A stretch of 35,945 nt of DNA from Acidobacteriota bacterium (GCA_025456175.1 JALOLC010000003.1:1-35945); one strand, 5' to 3'. Positions 7,105 through 14,759 are shown, counted from the stretch's first letter. Notes: generated from the sequence alone by a model not told the origin. A program made the numbers and translations.

Positions 7105-8363
7105 TGTCTGCCTCCTTGTGCCGGCGCGCTCACCCCTTCCCGGGCCAGGTCAAAAAAAACCTCCCCCTCGATGATGGTCATGATGCATTTGCAGGTCGAA
7201 TCGAGCGGATGCCTGTCGAAGACGGCAACATCCCCGTCTTTTCCCACTTCCAAACTGCCGATGCGCTGGTCCAGCTCCAGCGATTTGGCCGGATTGATGG
7301 TGATCATCCTGAGCACCGCATCGTCGGACAGGTCGTTGTACTTCTGCACCTTGGCCGCGTTGAGGAAAAGGTATCGCCCCTCGTCGGCCGAGTCGGAGTT
7401 GATCGCGATGTTCACTCCCGCCTCGTCCAGGATGGAGAAGCCGAAGGGGTTGCCGTCATAGGCCTCCTCCTTGAATCCCCACCAGTCGCTCCAGCCGCCG
7501 AAGGTGACGCCGGATCGGGCCAGCAGGTCGGCTACCTTGTACCCGTCCACGCAATGGCTGATCTGCATGGGGACGATGTCGAACTCGCGGCAGAAGGCCA
7601 GAAACCACTCGATCTCGTCGGCGCGGTAGATGTGGCAGTCGATGGTCATTTTTTTTTCCAGCACCCGTTTCAGGGTTTCCCAGCGCAGGTCCCGGGCCGG
7701 GGGCTTGACCTCCTTTTTCCCGCTGGCGCGGGCTTTTTCGTATTCATCCCACTTGGCTTTGTATTCCCGGGCCTCGCTGAAGGCTTTGCGGGCCACCCAG
7801 GCGGTGCCGCCGCGGGTGGAGGGCGATCGCCCCTTGTCCCCGTGCAGCCGCTTGGGGTTTTCACCCAGCGCCATTTTGAGCTGCGGCCGTCCGTCGCTGA
7901 CGATGAGCTCCTCGGGAAGACGGCCGTATTTCAGCTTGAGCACCACGTTGACTCCGCCGATCACGTTGGCGCTGCCATGCATGGTCTTGACGGTGGTTAC
8001 TCCGCCAGCCAGGGTCGTGCGGATGGTGTCGTGATCGGAGACCACGATGTCCTTCATCCAGATCTGCGGTGTGACCGGATCGGTCGCCTCATTGATGTCG
8101 CTCATGTCCATGGCGATGTGGGTGTGGCTGTCGATCAGTCCGGGCATGATGAATCGGCCCGTGACGTCGATCACCGGAACGCCGGCGGGGATGACTACAT
8201 CCTTGCCGACGGCGGTGATCTTTCCCTTCTGAATCAGGACGGTGCCGTTGTCCACGATTCCCCTGGTGATCGTCAGGACCGTTCCGCCCTTGAGGGCGAC
8301 ATCCTGCGCCGCCGCCACCGAGCCAAGCGACAGCAGCAACAAACCCGCCATTCCCATGCGCAT
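7101..8363 (-). CDS. Secreted metal-dependent amidohydrolase (imidazolonepropionase/prolidase-like)
   Basis: The 420-aa protein starts with a signal peptide (MRMGMAGLLLLSLGSVAAAQ) and shows an intact amidohydrolase layout: GTVLIQKGKITAVGKDV, then FIMPGLIDSHTHIAMDM with the His-x-His metal site (about residue 80), later histidines in DCHIYRADE and ISHCVDGYK, and the catalytic Asp in NIAINSDSAD (about residue 330). The C-terminal ITINPAKSLELDQRIGSLEVGKDGDVAVF is standard. Family members cleave cyclic amides or C-N bonds, sometimes dipeptides; the substrate here is unknown. It is the first gene of a two-gene unit with the degenerate paralogue. An AGGAGG sequence lies 5 nt before the start, and a TTGACT-18-TATACC promoter lies upstream. 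Confidence 0.9.
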   Translation of the reverse strand: MRMGMAGLLLLSLGSVAAAQDVALKGGTVLTITRGIVDNGTVLIQKGKITAVGKDVVIPAGVPVIDVTGRFIMPGLIDSHTHIAMDMSDINEATDPVTPQIWMKDIVVSDHDTIRTTLAGGVTTVKTMHGSANVIGGVNVVLKLKYGRLPEELIVSDGRPQLKMALGENPKRLHGDKGRSPSTRGGTAWVARKAFSEAREYKAKWDEYEKARASGKKEVKPPARDLRWETLKRVLEKKMTIDCHIYRADEIEWFLAFCREFDIVPMQISHCVDGYKVADLLARSGVTFGGWSDWWGFKEEAYDGNPFGFSILDEAGVNIAINSDSADEGRYLFLNAAKVQKYNDLSDDAVLRMITINPAKSLELDQRIGSLEVGKDGDVAVFDRHPLDSTCKCIMTIIEGEVFFDLAREGVSAPAQGGRQ

Positions 8364-8394
8364 GGTGCCTCCTGCTTTTTCCGTCGAAGAGAAA

Positions 8395-8424
8395 GGTATA
8401 AGCGAATCCGTCTGGAAAAGTCAA
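8395..8424 (-). promoter_or_regulatory. Sigma-70 promoter of the amidohydrolase pair
   Basis: On the minus strand, TTGACT (8419-8424) and TATACC (8395-8400) are 18 bp apart. The leader of about 25 nt carries a good AGGAGG ribosome binding site, in contrast to the leaderless-type promoters elsewhere in the window. Confidence 0.5.
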
Positions 8425-8494
8425 CACCGGCAGGGTTTCTTCTCTACTGCCCGCTCCTGTTGTTTTGGTTTTGCCAGTATGGTACTTTCTACGT

Positions 8495-8869
8495 ATGTAC
8501 ATGCAACTGCTGCCGGCGGCGCTGGATGACATCGCCGTCCTGCGCGCTTGCGGCTTTCGCGGCGCGGGCCTGCTGCTGGGCTCTGAAATCGGCCGCATGG
8601 TCCTGATCGAGCGCTTGCTGCCCCTGGATTTCGACCGCCGCCGCGCCAACGCTGTCTATGGCGCGGCCCATGAGAAATACAAGGAAAAGCTGCGGGGCGT
8701 GTTCTTCTGCCGCAAACCCCCTTTCGCCGCCGACGGGTTCATCGGTGACCTGGCGCTGGCCATCCGGGCCATGGCCATCCAGCCGTTCACGTGCGAATTC
8801 GCCGCCGCGAAAAAGAAGGCGCAGCTGACCCCTCTGCCTGAGGACGCGGAGGCAGCATGGCCGAGTTGA
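8495..8869 (+). CDS. Small hypothetical protein upstream of AMMECR1-like gene
   Basis: The 124-aa soluble protein is not recognised. It has a GAGLLLGSEIGRMVLIERLLPLDF segment followed by LRGVFFCRKPPFAADGF. This order (hydrophobic strand with GLLLG, a strand, then GVFF plus D) recalls the first half of a JAB/MPN fold without its His-x-His zinc site, but the match is only suggestive. It overlaps the next gene by 13 bp, so the two are translationally linked. The start chosen (ATG 8495, MYMQLLP) lies 6 nt after a possible -10 TACTTT, itself 17 bp from TTGTTT. An alternative in-frame start at 8465 would sit inside that promoter. Confidence 0.65.
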   Translation: MYMQLLPAALDDIAVLRACGFRGAGLLLGSEIGRMVLIERLLPLDFDRRRANAVYGAAHEKYKEKLRGVFFCRKPPFAADGFIGDLALAIRAMAIQPFTCEFAAAKKKAQLTPLPEDAEAAWPS

Positions 8870-9426
8870 GCGCAGCGGAAAGGCAGGAGCTCCTGGCCCT
8901 GGCCAGGGATGCCATCCGCAAGTGCCTGACCGCGGCGAAGCGCGGCGCCCCGCCCGCTCCCCCCGCTGCGCCCGCCTTCATGGAAAAGCGCGGGGTCTTC
9001 GTCACCCTGCACCGCGGCGGCGAGCTGCGCGGCTGCATCGGCTATCCGCTGCCCATGAAGCCGCTGTGGGAAGCGGTGGCCGAGATGGCCGTCGCCGCCG
9101 CCTTCGAGGACCCGCGCTTCCCCGCCGTCGGCCAGGACGAGCTGGCCGGGCTGGACATCGAGATCTCGGTCCTGACCGTGCCGCGCAAGGTCGCCGGTCC
9201 CGATGACGTCCGCGTAGGCACCGACGGCATCATCGTCAGCAAGGGGCTGCAGCGCGGGCTGCTCCTGCCCCAGGTGCCGCTGGAGCAGGGCTGGGACCGC
9301 GAGCAGTACCTCGCCTGCGGCTGCCGCAAGGCGGGGCTGCCCGCCGACGAATGGAAGCGGGGAGTGCAGATCGAGACCTTCCAGGCGGTCGTGTTCGGCG
9401 AAAAAAAGCACCGGGAGGGACCATGA
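8857..9426 (+). CDS. amrA: AMMECR1-domain protein (AmmeMemoRadiSam system protein A family)
   Basis: The 189-aa protein has the AMMECR1 hallmark ELRGCIGYPLPMKPLWEAV (about residues 52-70), preceded by GVFVTL and followed by AAAFEDPRFPAVGQDEL, LDIEISVLTVPRKV, GLLLPQVPLEQGWDREQYL and CRKAGLPADEW. All are standard blocks of the family, which is usually found with a Memo-like dioxygenase (AmrB) and a radical-SAM protein (AmrS); its biochemical role is unresolved. Neither partner is in this window. Its stop overlaps the start of yjbQ (ATGA). Confidence 0.92.
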   Translation: MAELSAAERQELLALARDAIRKCLTAAKRGAPPAPPAAPAFMEKRGVFVTLHRGGELRGCIGYPLPMKPLWEAVAEMAVAAAFEDPRFPAVGQDELAGLDIEISVLTVPRKVAGPDDVRVGTDGIIVSKGLQRGLLLPQVPLEQGWDREQYLACGCRKAGLPADEWKRGVQIETFQAVVFGEKKHREGP

Positions 9427-9827
9427 GCAGCTACCAGGCCTTCGAGATCAGGACGACGGAGAAGATCCAGTTCGTCGACATCACAACCCGGGTGCGGGAG
9501 ATGCTCCGCGCCGGCAAGTGCGGCTCCGGCATCCTGCTGGTCTTCACGCCGCACACCACCGCCGCCGTGACCATCAACGAGAACGCCGACCCGGCCGTGC
9601 CGCAGGACATCGGCGAGTTCCTCAGGCGCCTGGTCCCGGCCCAGGACCAATTCCGTCACCGCGAGGGCAACTCGCCGGCGCACATCATGTCCAGCCTGGT
9701 GGGTGCCTCGGAGACCCTGGTCGTCGGCAACGGTGAACCGATCCTCGGTTCCTGGCAGGGGATATTCTTCTGCGAGTTCGATGGCCCGCGCCAGCGCCGG
9801 GTCTTCCTGAAATTCATCCCGGGCTGA
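9423..9827 (+). CDS. yjbQ: YjbQ-family protein (UPF0047; secondary thiamine-phosphate synthase enzyme)
   Basis: The 134-aa protein is a complete YjbQ/UPF0047 member. The conserved FTPHTTAAVTINENADPAV, RHREGNSPAHI and GSWQGIFFCEFDGPRQRRV blocks are all present, including the His and Asn/Glu residues of the putative active site. E. coli YjbQ has weak thiamine-phosphate synthase activity and its true role is uncertain. Start codon ATG 9423 lies in an ATGA overlap with the AMMECR1 gene; an upstream in-frame ATG would extend into that gene and is not supported by the family's N-terminus. Confidence 0.93.
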   Translation: MSSYQAFEIRTTEKIQFVDITTRVREMLRAGKCGSGILLVFTPHTTAAVTINENADPAVPQDIGEFLRRLVPAQDQFRHREGNSPAHIMSSLVGASETLVVGNGEPILGSWQGIFFCEFDGPRQRRVFLKFIPG

Positions 9828-9835
9828 TAACCAAC

Positions 9836-10357
9836 GTGGCCGATTCCGGCGATCGTCCCCTTGGCCAGCGGCGCCGCTGGCCTCTCCTCTTCCTCCTGAT
9901 CCTGGCGGCGGTCTCGCTGCTGCTGCACGCGGAAAAGTTCCGCCGTGGGAAAAATGTCCTGAGGCTGCGAACACACTATGCCGCCCTGGTGCGAACCCGG
10001 CCGATCGAGGAGACCAAGGTCCGGCGCGCCCAATTCTATCAGTTCCAGTACTTTCTCGGCTATCCCGTCGCCTTGTCCTACGCTGCCGCCGATCTCGTCC
10101 GCCGCATCCACGGCATCGCTCCGCCGCTGAAGCTGCTCGCCATCCAGGTCGATCCGGGACCGCAGGACCTGGGCTTCGAGCTGACCGTCGGGGTTGCGGC
10201 CGCCTCCCGCGAAGCGGCGCAGCGACCGTTCGCCTTTTTCTTGGCAAGCGTCCGGATGCTGGCCGGCATCACCGAGGCATCGTTTTCCCCCGGCAAACGG
10301 AGTTCCGGCGGCATGGTCTCCTTCGTCGTCAATGGTCGGATGGAGCTGCAGCCGTGA
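9836..10357 (+). CDS. Single-pass membrane protein, PilN-like (function uncertain)
   Basis: The 173-aa protein has a short basic cytoplasmic N-terminus (RRRWP), one membrane helix (about residues 16-32, LLFLLILAAVSLLLH) and an extracytoplasmic domain with mixed alpha/beta pattern. This size and topology, and the following gene of PilO-like topology, resemble PilN/PilO or GspL/GspM inner-membrane pairs, in which two bitopic proteins dimerise. The sequence match is weak, so this is architecture-based inference. It starts with GTG at 9836, 8 nt after yjbQ. Its TGA overlaps the GTG start of the next gene. Confidence 0.7.
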   Translation: MADSGDRPLGQRRRWPLLFLLILAAVSLLLHAEKFRRGKNVLRLRTHYAALVRTRPIEETKVRRAQFYQFQYFLGYPVALSYAAADLVRRIHGIAPPLKLLAIQVDPGPQDLGFELTVGVAAASREAAQRPFAFFLASVRMLAGITEASFSPGKRSSGGMVSFVVNGRMELQP

Positions 10358-11160
10358 AATTGGGAAAATTGGCGTTCGCGCTGCTGCGCCTGCTGGCTGC
10401 GCTCGCCATCATGGCCGCCTTCGTTGTCCTGGACTGGTACCCGACGGCCAAGGGCCTGGGCCGCCTGCGCCGCGAGCGGAGCGATTGGCAGCGGAAGATC
10501 AAACACCACGGAACCATGGCCAAAAACCTTGAATTCCCCGACGCCGGGGAAAATGCGCTTTTTGAAAAAATGGAAGCCCGGGTCCGGCAGGCGCTGCCGG
10601 GTGTGGACTCCGACGATGCCTGGTTTGAACGGACTCGCGGCGAGCTGCTGAAAAATGCGAAGCCGTTGGCCGGCGCTGCTGCGGTTTTCCGTGCAGCGGA
10701 TACGCTGGACTCCGGACCGCCTGAATTGCGGGACTGGCTGAAGCTCCAGGGGGAGAATATCCGATCGAGTTTCCGGGCAGCAGACCCTCTGCCTGGGGTG
10801 TTCCCGCCGAGCCTTGTGCTGGAGGGCCCATGGGCCAGCCAACCGCTGGCGATCGTCCTGCAAGCCCCGCTTCCCGATCTGTTGGATTTCATCAACCGCA
10901 GTTCCTGGAATGTCGCCCGCTTGGAGATTATCCGCCTGCGGCTGGAGCCGGCGGGGCGCCTAAGCCGTGCCTGGCTGGTCTGCCGCGGCAACTACCGGAC
11001 GCCTGGGCCTTCGGCATGGGCGCAAGAGCCGGAACGCGACAGCGGCGGAGAAGGGCTGCTCGTCGACCCCGATTCGCCCATGCTGCTGCGCAAAGTCAAT
11101 CCTCTCCCCGCCTCAGGCGCCGAGAAGAGAGAACTGCCTCCCGGCGGCAGTCCCTGGTGA
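10354..11160 (+). CDS. Single-pass membrane protein, PilO-like (function uncertain)
   Basis: The 268-aa protein has one N-terminal membrane helix (about residues 8-28, ALLRLLAALAIMAAFVVLDW), then a charged helical stretch likely to form a coiled coil (GLGRLRRERSDWQRKIKHH), and a C-terminal alpha/beta region ending in a proline-rich tail. The central ASQPLAIVLQAPLPDLLDFINRS segment looks like the PilO/GspM pattern in which a strand and helix precede the second half of a ferredoxin-like fold. It is GTG-initiated within a 4-bp GTGA overlap with the preceding gene, so both proteins are made together. No other pilus or type II secretion gene is nearby, so a pilus role is not established. Confidence 0.7.
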   Translation: MKLGKLAFALLRLLAALAIMAAFVVLDWYPTAKGLGRLRRERSDWQRKIKHHGTMAKNLEFPDAGENALFEKMEARVRQALPGVDSDDAWFERTRGELLKNAKPLAGAAAVFRAADTLDSGPPELRDWLKLQGENIRSSFRAADPLPGVFPPSLVLEGPWASQPLAIVLQAPLPDLLDFINRSSWNVARLEIIRLRLEPAGRLSRAWLVCRGNYRTPGPSAWAQEPERDSGGEGLLVDPDSPMLLRKVNPLPASGAEKRELPPGGSPW

Positions 11161-11164
11161 ACCC

Positions 11165-11611
11165 ATGCGCGTCGTGGCCCAAAGAGTTTCCGAGGCGAGC
11201 GTCGGCAGCGCCGGACAGGAGGTCGGCCGCATCGGCATGGGGCTGCTGCTGTTGGTCGGCATCGAGAAGGGGGATGGGGAGAAGGAGGTGGAGTTCATGG
11301 CCGACAAGGTCCTCCACCTGCGCATTTTCCCCGACGACCGGGACAAGATGAACCTGGACGTGCAGGCGGTCAAGGGCCAGATCCTCTCCGTATCGCAGTT
11401 CACCCTGGCCGCGCGCAACAACAAAGGGCGGCGCCCCGACTTCACCAACGCCGAGGAGCCGGCCCGGGCCAAGTCGCTCTATGACCGCTTCAATGCCCTG
11501 CTGGCCGTGGCCGTTCCCGTCGCCACGGGTGAGTTCGGCGCCATGATGGAAGTCAACTCGGTCAACAGCGGCCCGGTGACCATTATCTTAGAGAAAATAC
11601 GTGACGCGTGA
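11165..11611 (+). CDS. dtd: D-aminoacyl-tRNA deacylase
   Basis: The 148-aa protein is a full-length DTD. It hydrolyses D-aminoacyl-tRNA (and Gly-tRNA-Ala), protecting translation from wrong chirality. Conserved features are the N-terminal MRVVAQRVSEASV, the ILSVSQFTLAA motif with the SQ-x-T active-site element, KGRRPDFTNAEEP, and the C-terminal NSGPVTIILE containing the Gly-cisPro substrate-reading motif. It starts 4 nt after the PilO-like gene and is the last gene of the 8495-11611 run; the stop codon lies within the heptamer repeats that begin at 11601. Confidence 0.95.
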   Translation: MRVVAQRVSEASVGSAGQEVGRIGMGLLLLVGIEKGDGEKEVEFMADKVLHLRIFPDDRDKMNLDVQAVKGQILSVSQFTLAARNNKGRRPDFTNAEEPARAKSLYDRFNALLAVAVPVATGEFGAMMEVNSVNSGPVTIILEKIRDA

Positions 11612-11880
11612 CGCGTAACGCGTGACAAGAGACGAGAAGAGGCACTCGGCGTGAGGTTGACGGCTGACGGCGTACGGTAAAACAGCGTAACGACCTCAGG
11701 GAAGAGAAAGGGAAGAGAGGGTGGGAAAAGCCTTCTCAGTGCTTTTTCTTTCTCACTTTGTCTTCCCTTTGTCTTTCTCTCTGACTTCCCTCTATCTTCC
11801 CTGAAGTTTCAAAAACTGTGCCGAGTTTAATGAAGGCTCGTATTTGCTCTTGCCGTCCACCGTGTGCCGTTCGCCGTTTG
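11601..11880. repeat. Composite intergenic repeat: heptamers in inverted arms around a purine/pyrimidine hairpin
   Basis: The left arm consists of in-phase 7-mers from 11601 (GTGACGC, GTGACGC, GTAACGC, GTGACAA, GAGACGA) and again from 11657 (TTGACGG, CTGACGG, CGTACGG). The right arm (11852-11879) has four 7-mers in the opposite orientation: GCCGTCC, ACCGTGT, GCCGTTC, GCCGTTT. Between them is a purine-rich strand (11696-11739) facing a pyrimidine-rich one (11743-11804). Perfect 10-bp pairs are TCAGGGAAGA 11696-11705 with TCTTCCCTGA 11795-11804, and AAAGGGAAGA 11707-11716 with TCTTCCCTTT 11761-11770. No gene is seen in this 354-bp gap. Confidence 0.65.
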
Positions 11881-11889
11881 AAAGGCAGG

Positions 11890-11922
11890 CCCCCCCCATG
11901 TAGCGGGGGGGGTGTTTTTTTT
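11890..11922 (+). terminator. Rho-independent terminator after dtd
   Basis: Eight C residues (11890-11897), a 7-nt loop ATGTAGC and eight G residues (11905-11912) form an all-GC stem. It is followed by TG and eight T residues. The T-tract orientation fits termination of the + strand dtd operon. Confidence 0.85.
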
Positions 11923-11965
11923 AGGTGGGAGTTATGGTTATATTAAGGGGGGAGAGATGGAAAGG

Positions 11966-12241
11966 CTAATTGATATTGGCATTTTTATCTGATTTTTTAT
12001 CCGCTTTTTTAGCCGGGGTGCTCTTTTTGTCGCTGACTGCGTCCGTCGTGTCGCCGGCGACCTTCTTCTTGTAATCGGTGAGGTACCATCCCGAGCCCTT
12101 GAATTGGAATGAACTGACCGAAATGATCTTCCTGGCCCTGCCCCGGCAATAGAGGCACTTGGCGATCGGCTCGGCTGAAACGGACTGCAGGGCTTCAAAT
12201 GTCTTCCCGCATTTCAGGCACTTGTATTCATAGATGGGCAT
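11966..12241 (-). CDS. FmdB-family zinc ribbon protein
   Basis: The 91-aa protein begins MPIYEYKCLKCGKTFE and carries two C-x2-C knuckles (CLKC at residues 8-11, CLYC at about 29-32), the FmdB/CxxC regulatory zinc-ribbon fold. The conserved KIISVSSFQFKGSGWYLTDY follows. The C-terminal 30 residues are a lysine-rich low-complexity tail. Family members are small, often of unknown role, and have been linked to regulation of formamidase and amidase genes. It stands alone on the minus strand, divergent from bamA, with a ribosome binding site (GAGGAAA) and a well-formed promoter holding a palindrome between its -35 and -10. Confidence 0.93.
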   Translation of the reverse strand: MPIYEYKCLKCGKTFEALQSVSAEPIAKCLYCRGRARKIISVSSFQFKGSGWYLTDYKKKVAGDTTDAVSDKKSTPAKKADKKSDKNANIN

Positions 12242-12263
12242 GCCGTTTCCTCAGCTTGGTTTT

Positions 12264-12292
12264 GATATAGCACAACCGATGTCGGTTGTCAA
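12264..12292 (-). promoter_or_regulatory. fmdB promoter with an operator-like palindrome in the spacer
   Basis: On the minus strand, TTGACA (12287-12292) and TATATC (12264-12269) are 17 bp apart. The spacer is nearly filled by a perfect 8-2-8 inverted repeat, ACAACCGA-TG-TCGGTTGT (12272-12289). A repressor bound there would block RNA polymerase, so regulated expression is likely. Confidence 0.6.
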
Positions 12293-12348
12293 CAGCAAAC
12301 GTGCAACTTTTCTCCAGGGAGGCGCGTCTTTAAAGATTCGGGCGGGAA

Positions 12349-12377
12349 TTGTATTTTATGGCGTTTTATGCTATAAA
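12349..12377 (+). promoter_or_regulatory. Sigma-70 promoter of the bamA-lpx operon
   Basis: TTGTAT (12349-12354) and TATAAA (12372-12377) have 17 bp between them. The predicted start is near 12384, giving a leader of about 26 nt with GAGG at 12401-12404 ahead of the bamA ATG. Confidence 0.6.
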
Positions 12378-12409
12378 ATACCATTCACTTCAGCCCTTGC
12401 GAGGTCTTT

Positions 12410-14722
12410 ATGCAGAAAAAAATGCCGTGGCTGGTCATGATGGTTCTTGGCGCCCAGTTCCTTTGCGCCGATATCATTGAAAAGATCCAGGTCGAAGGCA
12501 ATCGCAAGGTATCCCGGGAGACCATCCAATTCTACATGAAATCCCGCGAGGGCGGCGTCTATGATCCCCAGAAGCTGAAAGACGATTTCCAGGCACTGTG
12601 GGACACCGGCTTCTTCCAGGACATCCGCATTGAGGAGGAGAACGGCGCCGGCGGCAAGATCGTGCGCCTGCTGCTGACGGAAAACCCCCTGGTCTCCTCG
12701 GTCACCTACAAGCTGGGCAAGAAGGTCAAGGAGAGCGATATCACCGAGAAGCTCCAGGCGGCCAGCATTCTCCTGCAGCCGTTCTCCTACTACAGCCCGG
12801 CCAAGCTGCGCCGGGTGAAAAAGATCATCACCGACATGCTCCTGGAGAAAGGCTACAACCAGGCCGCGGTCGCCGTCGAGGAAAAGGAGGAAAACGGCCA
12901 GATCGCCGTGACCATCCGCGTCGACTCGGGCTCCAAGACCCGCATCGCCGAGGTGGTGTTCCCCGGCCTCCCCGCCGGCACCGTTTCCCCGGCTTTCCTG
13001 AGCCGAGGCTTGAAGAACAACCAGGTGCACGCCATCCTCTCGGCCGTGGCCAGCAAGGACGTCTACAACCGCGAGAAGATCAACGAGGACCTCGATGAGG
13101 TCCGCCAGCGCCTGCAGCAGAAGGGCTACCTCGAGGCCAAAGTCGGGACGCCGGAGTTCGCCACGGTTCCGCGCAAGACGGTCATGGGCCGGATGCAGAC
13201 GATGCTGCAGATCCGCATCCCCGTTGATCTCGGGCCCCGCTACCGCGTGGGCAGCATCACCATCGACGGCAACAAGATCATCCGCACCGATTTCCTGCGC
13301 TCCCTGGTCACCCTGAAGCCGGGCCAGGTCTACAACATCAAGAAGCGCAACAAATTCATCGAGAACATCCAGAAGTTTTATGGCGGCCTCGGCTACTTCT
13401 ACGCCCAGGTGATGCCCAGCGACAACCTGGACCCGGTCAAGCAGGTCGCCGACATCACCATCCGCGTCCAGGAGAACGAGATCGTCTACCTGGGCAAGCT
13501 CGAGTTCACCGGCAACACCTTCACCAAGGACCACGTCATCCGCCGCGAGTGGTTCATGCGCGAGGGGCGGCGCCTGAACATCAACGCCCTGGAGGACTCC
13601 ATCAATCGCATGAAGCAGCTGGGCCTGGTGACCGTGGAGAAGATGCCCGAGATCAAGCCCGATCCCCAGGATCCCCAGAAGATCAACATCACCGCCGAGG
13701 TCAAGGAGCTGAACCGGCAGATGATCAATTTCAATGTCGGCTACAGCGGCTATGAGGGCTGGTTTATCGCCGCGGGCTATTCGACCCAGAATTTCCTGGG
13801 CATGGGCGAGACGTTCACCCTCAATCTGCAGCACGGCACGCGTTCCAAGAACTACCAGTTCGCCTTCACCGAGCCCTACCTGTTCAACCTGCCGGCCAAC
13901 TTCGGCATCGACGTCTTCAAGACCACTTTCCGCTACCCTTACATGTACACGCGCCAGGGCGATGGCTTCAACGTCTCCTCATCGGCCCGCTTCTGGACTT
14001 TCTGGGGCGCGTCGCTGGTCTACAGCATGGAGAATGTCGCCATCAGCGATGTCAACGAGAATTACCAGTACATGAACTCCTATTACATGTACTATTACAG
14101 CGGGGGCAAGCGGCTCATCTCCGCCCTCTCGCCCACCGTGTATTACTCCACGGTCGATTCGCCGATCTTTCCCTCCTCGGGCAGCAAGTTCCTGGCCTCC
14201 TACCGCTATTCCGGCGGCTTTCTGGGGGGCGATATCAACCTGCACCGGCTGAAGCTGGAGGCGGTCCATTTCCAGCCCCTGTGGAAGCGGCACGTCCTCG
14301 GCCTGCACGCCGTCTACGAGGGGCTGACCCCGTTTGGCGGCAAGGAGATCCCCTTCTACGAGAAGTTTTTCCTGGGGGGGGAGCGCCAGATCCGCGGCTT
14401 TGACATCTACACCCTGGGGCCGCGCGACAAGGACGGCAACAACCTGGGCGGGACGAAATCGCTCCTGTTCAACGTGGAATACGCCATTCCCCTGACCCAG
14501 CAGTTCTCCTTCGTCTTTTTCTGTGATGTCGGCAACTCCTACAACGCCGGCACGCCGATCAGGTTGAAGGACGTCTATTCCTCGGCCGGAATCGAGCTGA
14601 AGGTCTTCGTGCCCATGCTCAATGTCCCCTTCCGCCTGATCTTCGCCTACAACCCGCGCCTGCTCAATGCGGGCGACCAGCACTTTGTCTTCAAATTCGC
14701 GGTCGGGCCTTCGTTCTATTAA
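12410..14722 (+). CDS. bamA: Outer membrane protein assembly factor BamA
   Basis: The 770-aa protein has a signal sequence (residues 1-20, ending LCA), five POTRA domains over roughly residues 22-440 (the first starts IIEKIQVEGNRKVSRETI, the last IVYLGKLEFTGNTFTKDHVI) and a C-terminal 16-strand beta-barrel (about 450-770). The barrel includes the family's loop-6 motif in GGERQIRGFDIYTLG and ends with an aromatic residue (GPSFY), as outer-membrane barrels do. It is the core of the BAM complex that inserts beta-barrel proteins. It leads the operon; skp follows 37 bp downstream, as in many diderms. Confidence 0.97.
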   Translation: MQKKMPWLVMMVLGAQFLCADIIEKIQVEGNRKVSRETIQFYMKSREGGVYDPQKLKDDFQALWDTGFFQDIRIEEENGAGGKIVRLLLTENPLVSSVTYKLGKKVKESDITEKLQAASILLQPFSYYSPAKLRRVKKIITDMLLEKGYNQAAVAVEEKEENGQIAVTIRVDSGSKTRIAEVVFPGLPAGTVSPAFLSRGLKNNQVHAILSAVASKDVYNREKINEDLDEVRQRLQQKGYLEAKVGTPEFATVPRKTVMGRMQTMLQIRIPVDLGPRYRVGSITIDGNKIIRTDFLRSLVTLKPGQVYNIKKRNKFIENIQKFYGGLGYFYAQVMPSDNLDPVKQVADITIRVQENEIVYLGKLEFTGNTFTKDHVIRREWFMREGRRLNINALEDSINRMKQLGLVTVEKMPEIKPDPQDPQKINITAEVKELNRQMINFNVGYSGYEGWFIAAGYSTQNFLGMGETFTLNLQHGTRSKNYQFAFTEPYLFNLPANFGIDVFKTTFRYPYMYTRQGDGFNVSSSARFWTFWGASLVYSMENVAISDVNENYQYMNSYYMYYYSGGKRLISALSPTVYYSTVDSPIFPSSGSKFLASYRYSGGFLGGDINLHRLKLEAVHFQPLWKRHVLGLHAVYEGLTPFGGKEIPFYEKFFLGGERQIRGFDIYTLGPRDKDGNNLGGTKSLLFNVEYAIPLTQQFSFVFFCDVGNSYNAGTPIRLKDVYSSAGIELKVFVPMLNVPFRLIFAYNPRLLNAGDQHFVFKFAVGPSFY

Positions 14723-14759
14723 AATTCTAGAAAATACAGAATGCATAAAGGAGATGAAC

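Noticed and set aside
7104-8606. 500-codon + strand frame over the amidohydrolase
   Set aside because: The minus-strand amidohydrolase has intact motifs, signal peptide, promoter and ribosome binding site; the + frame has none.
11601-11626. CRISPR-like or phage attachment repeats
   Set aside because: The units are 7 bp with no spacers, and no cas gene or integrase is in the window.
12371-13834. 487-codon frame antisense to bamA
   Set aside because: Composition (Leu/Val/Asp/His-rich) is that of an antisense shadow; BamA POTRA domains are intact on the + strand.
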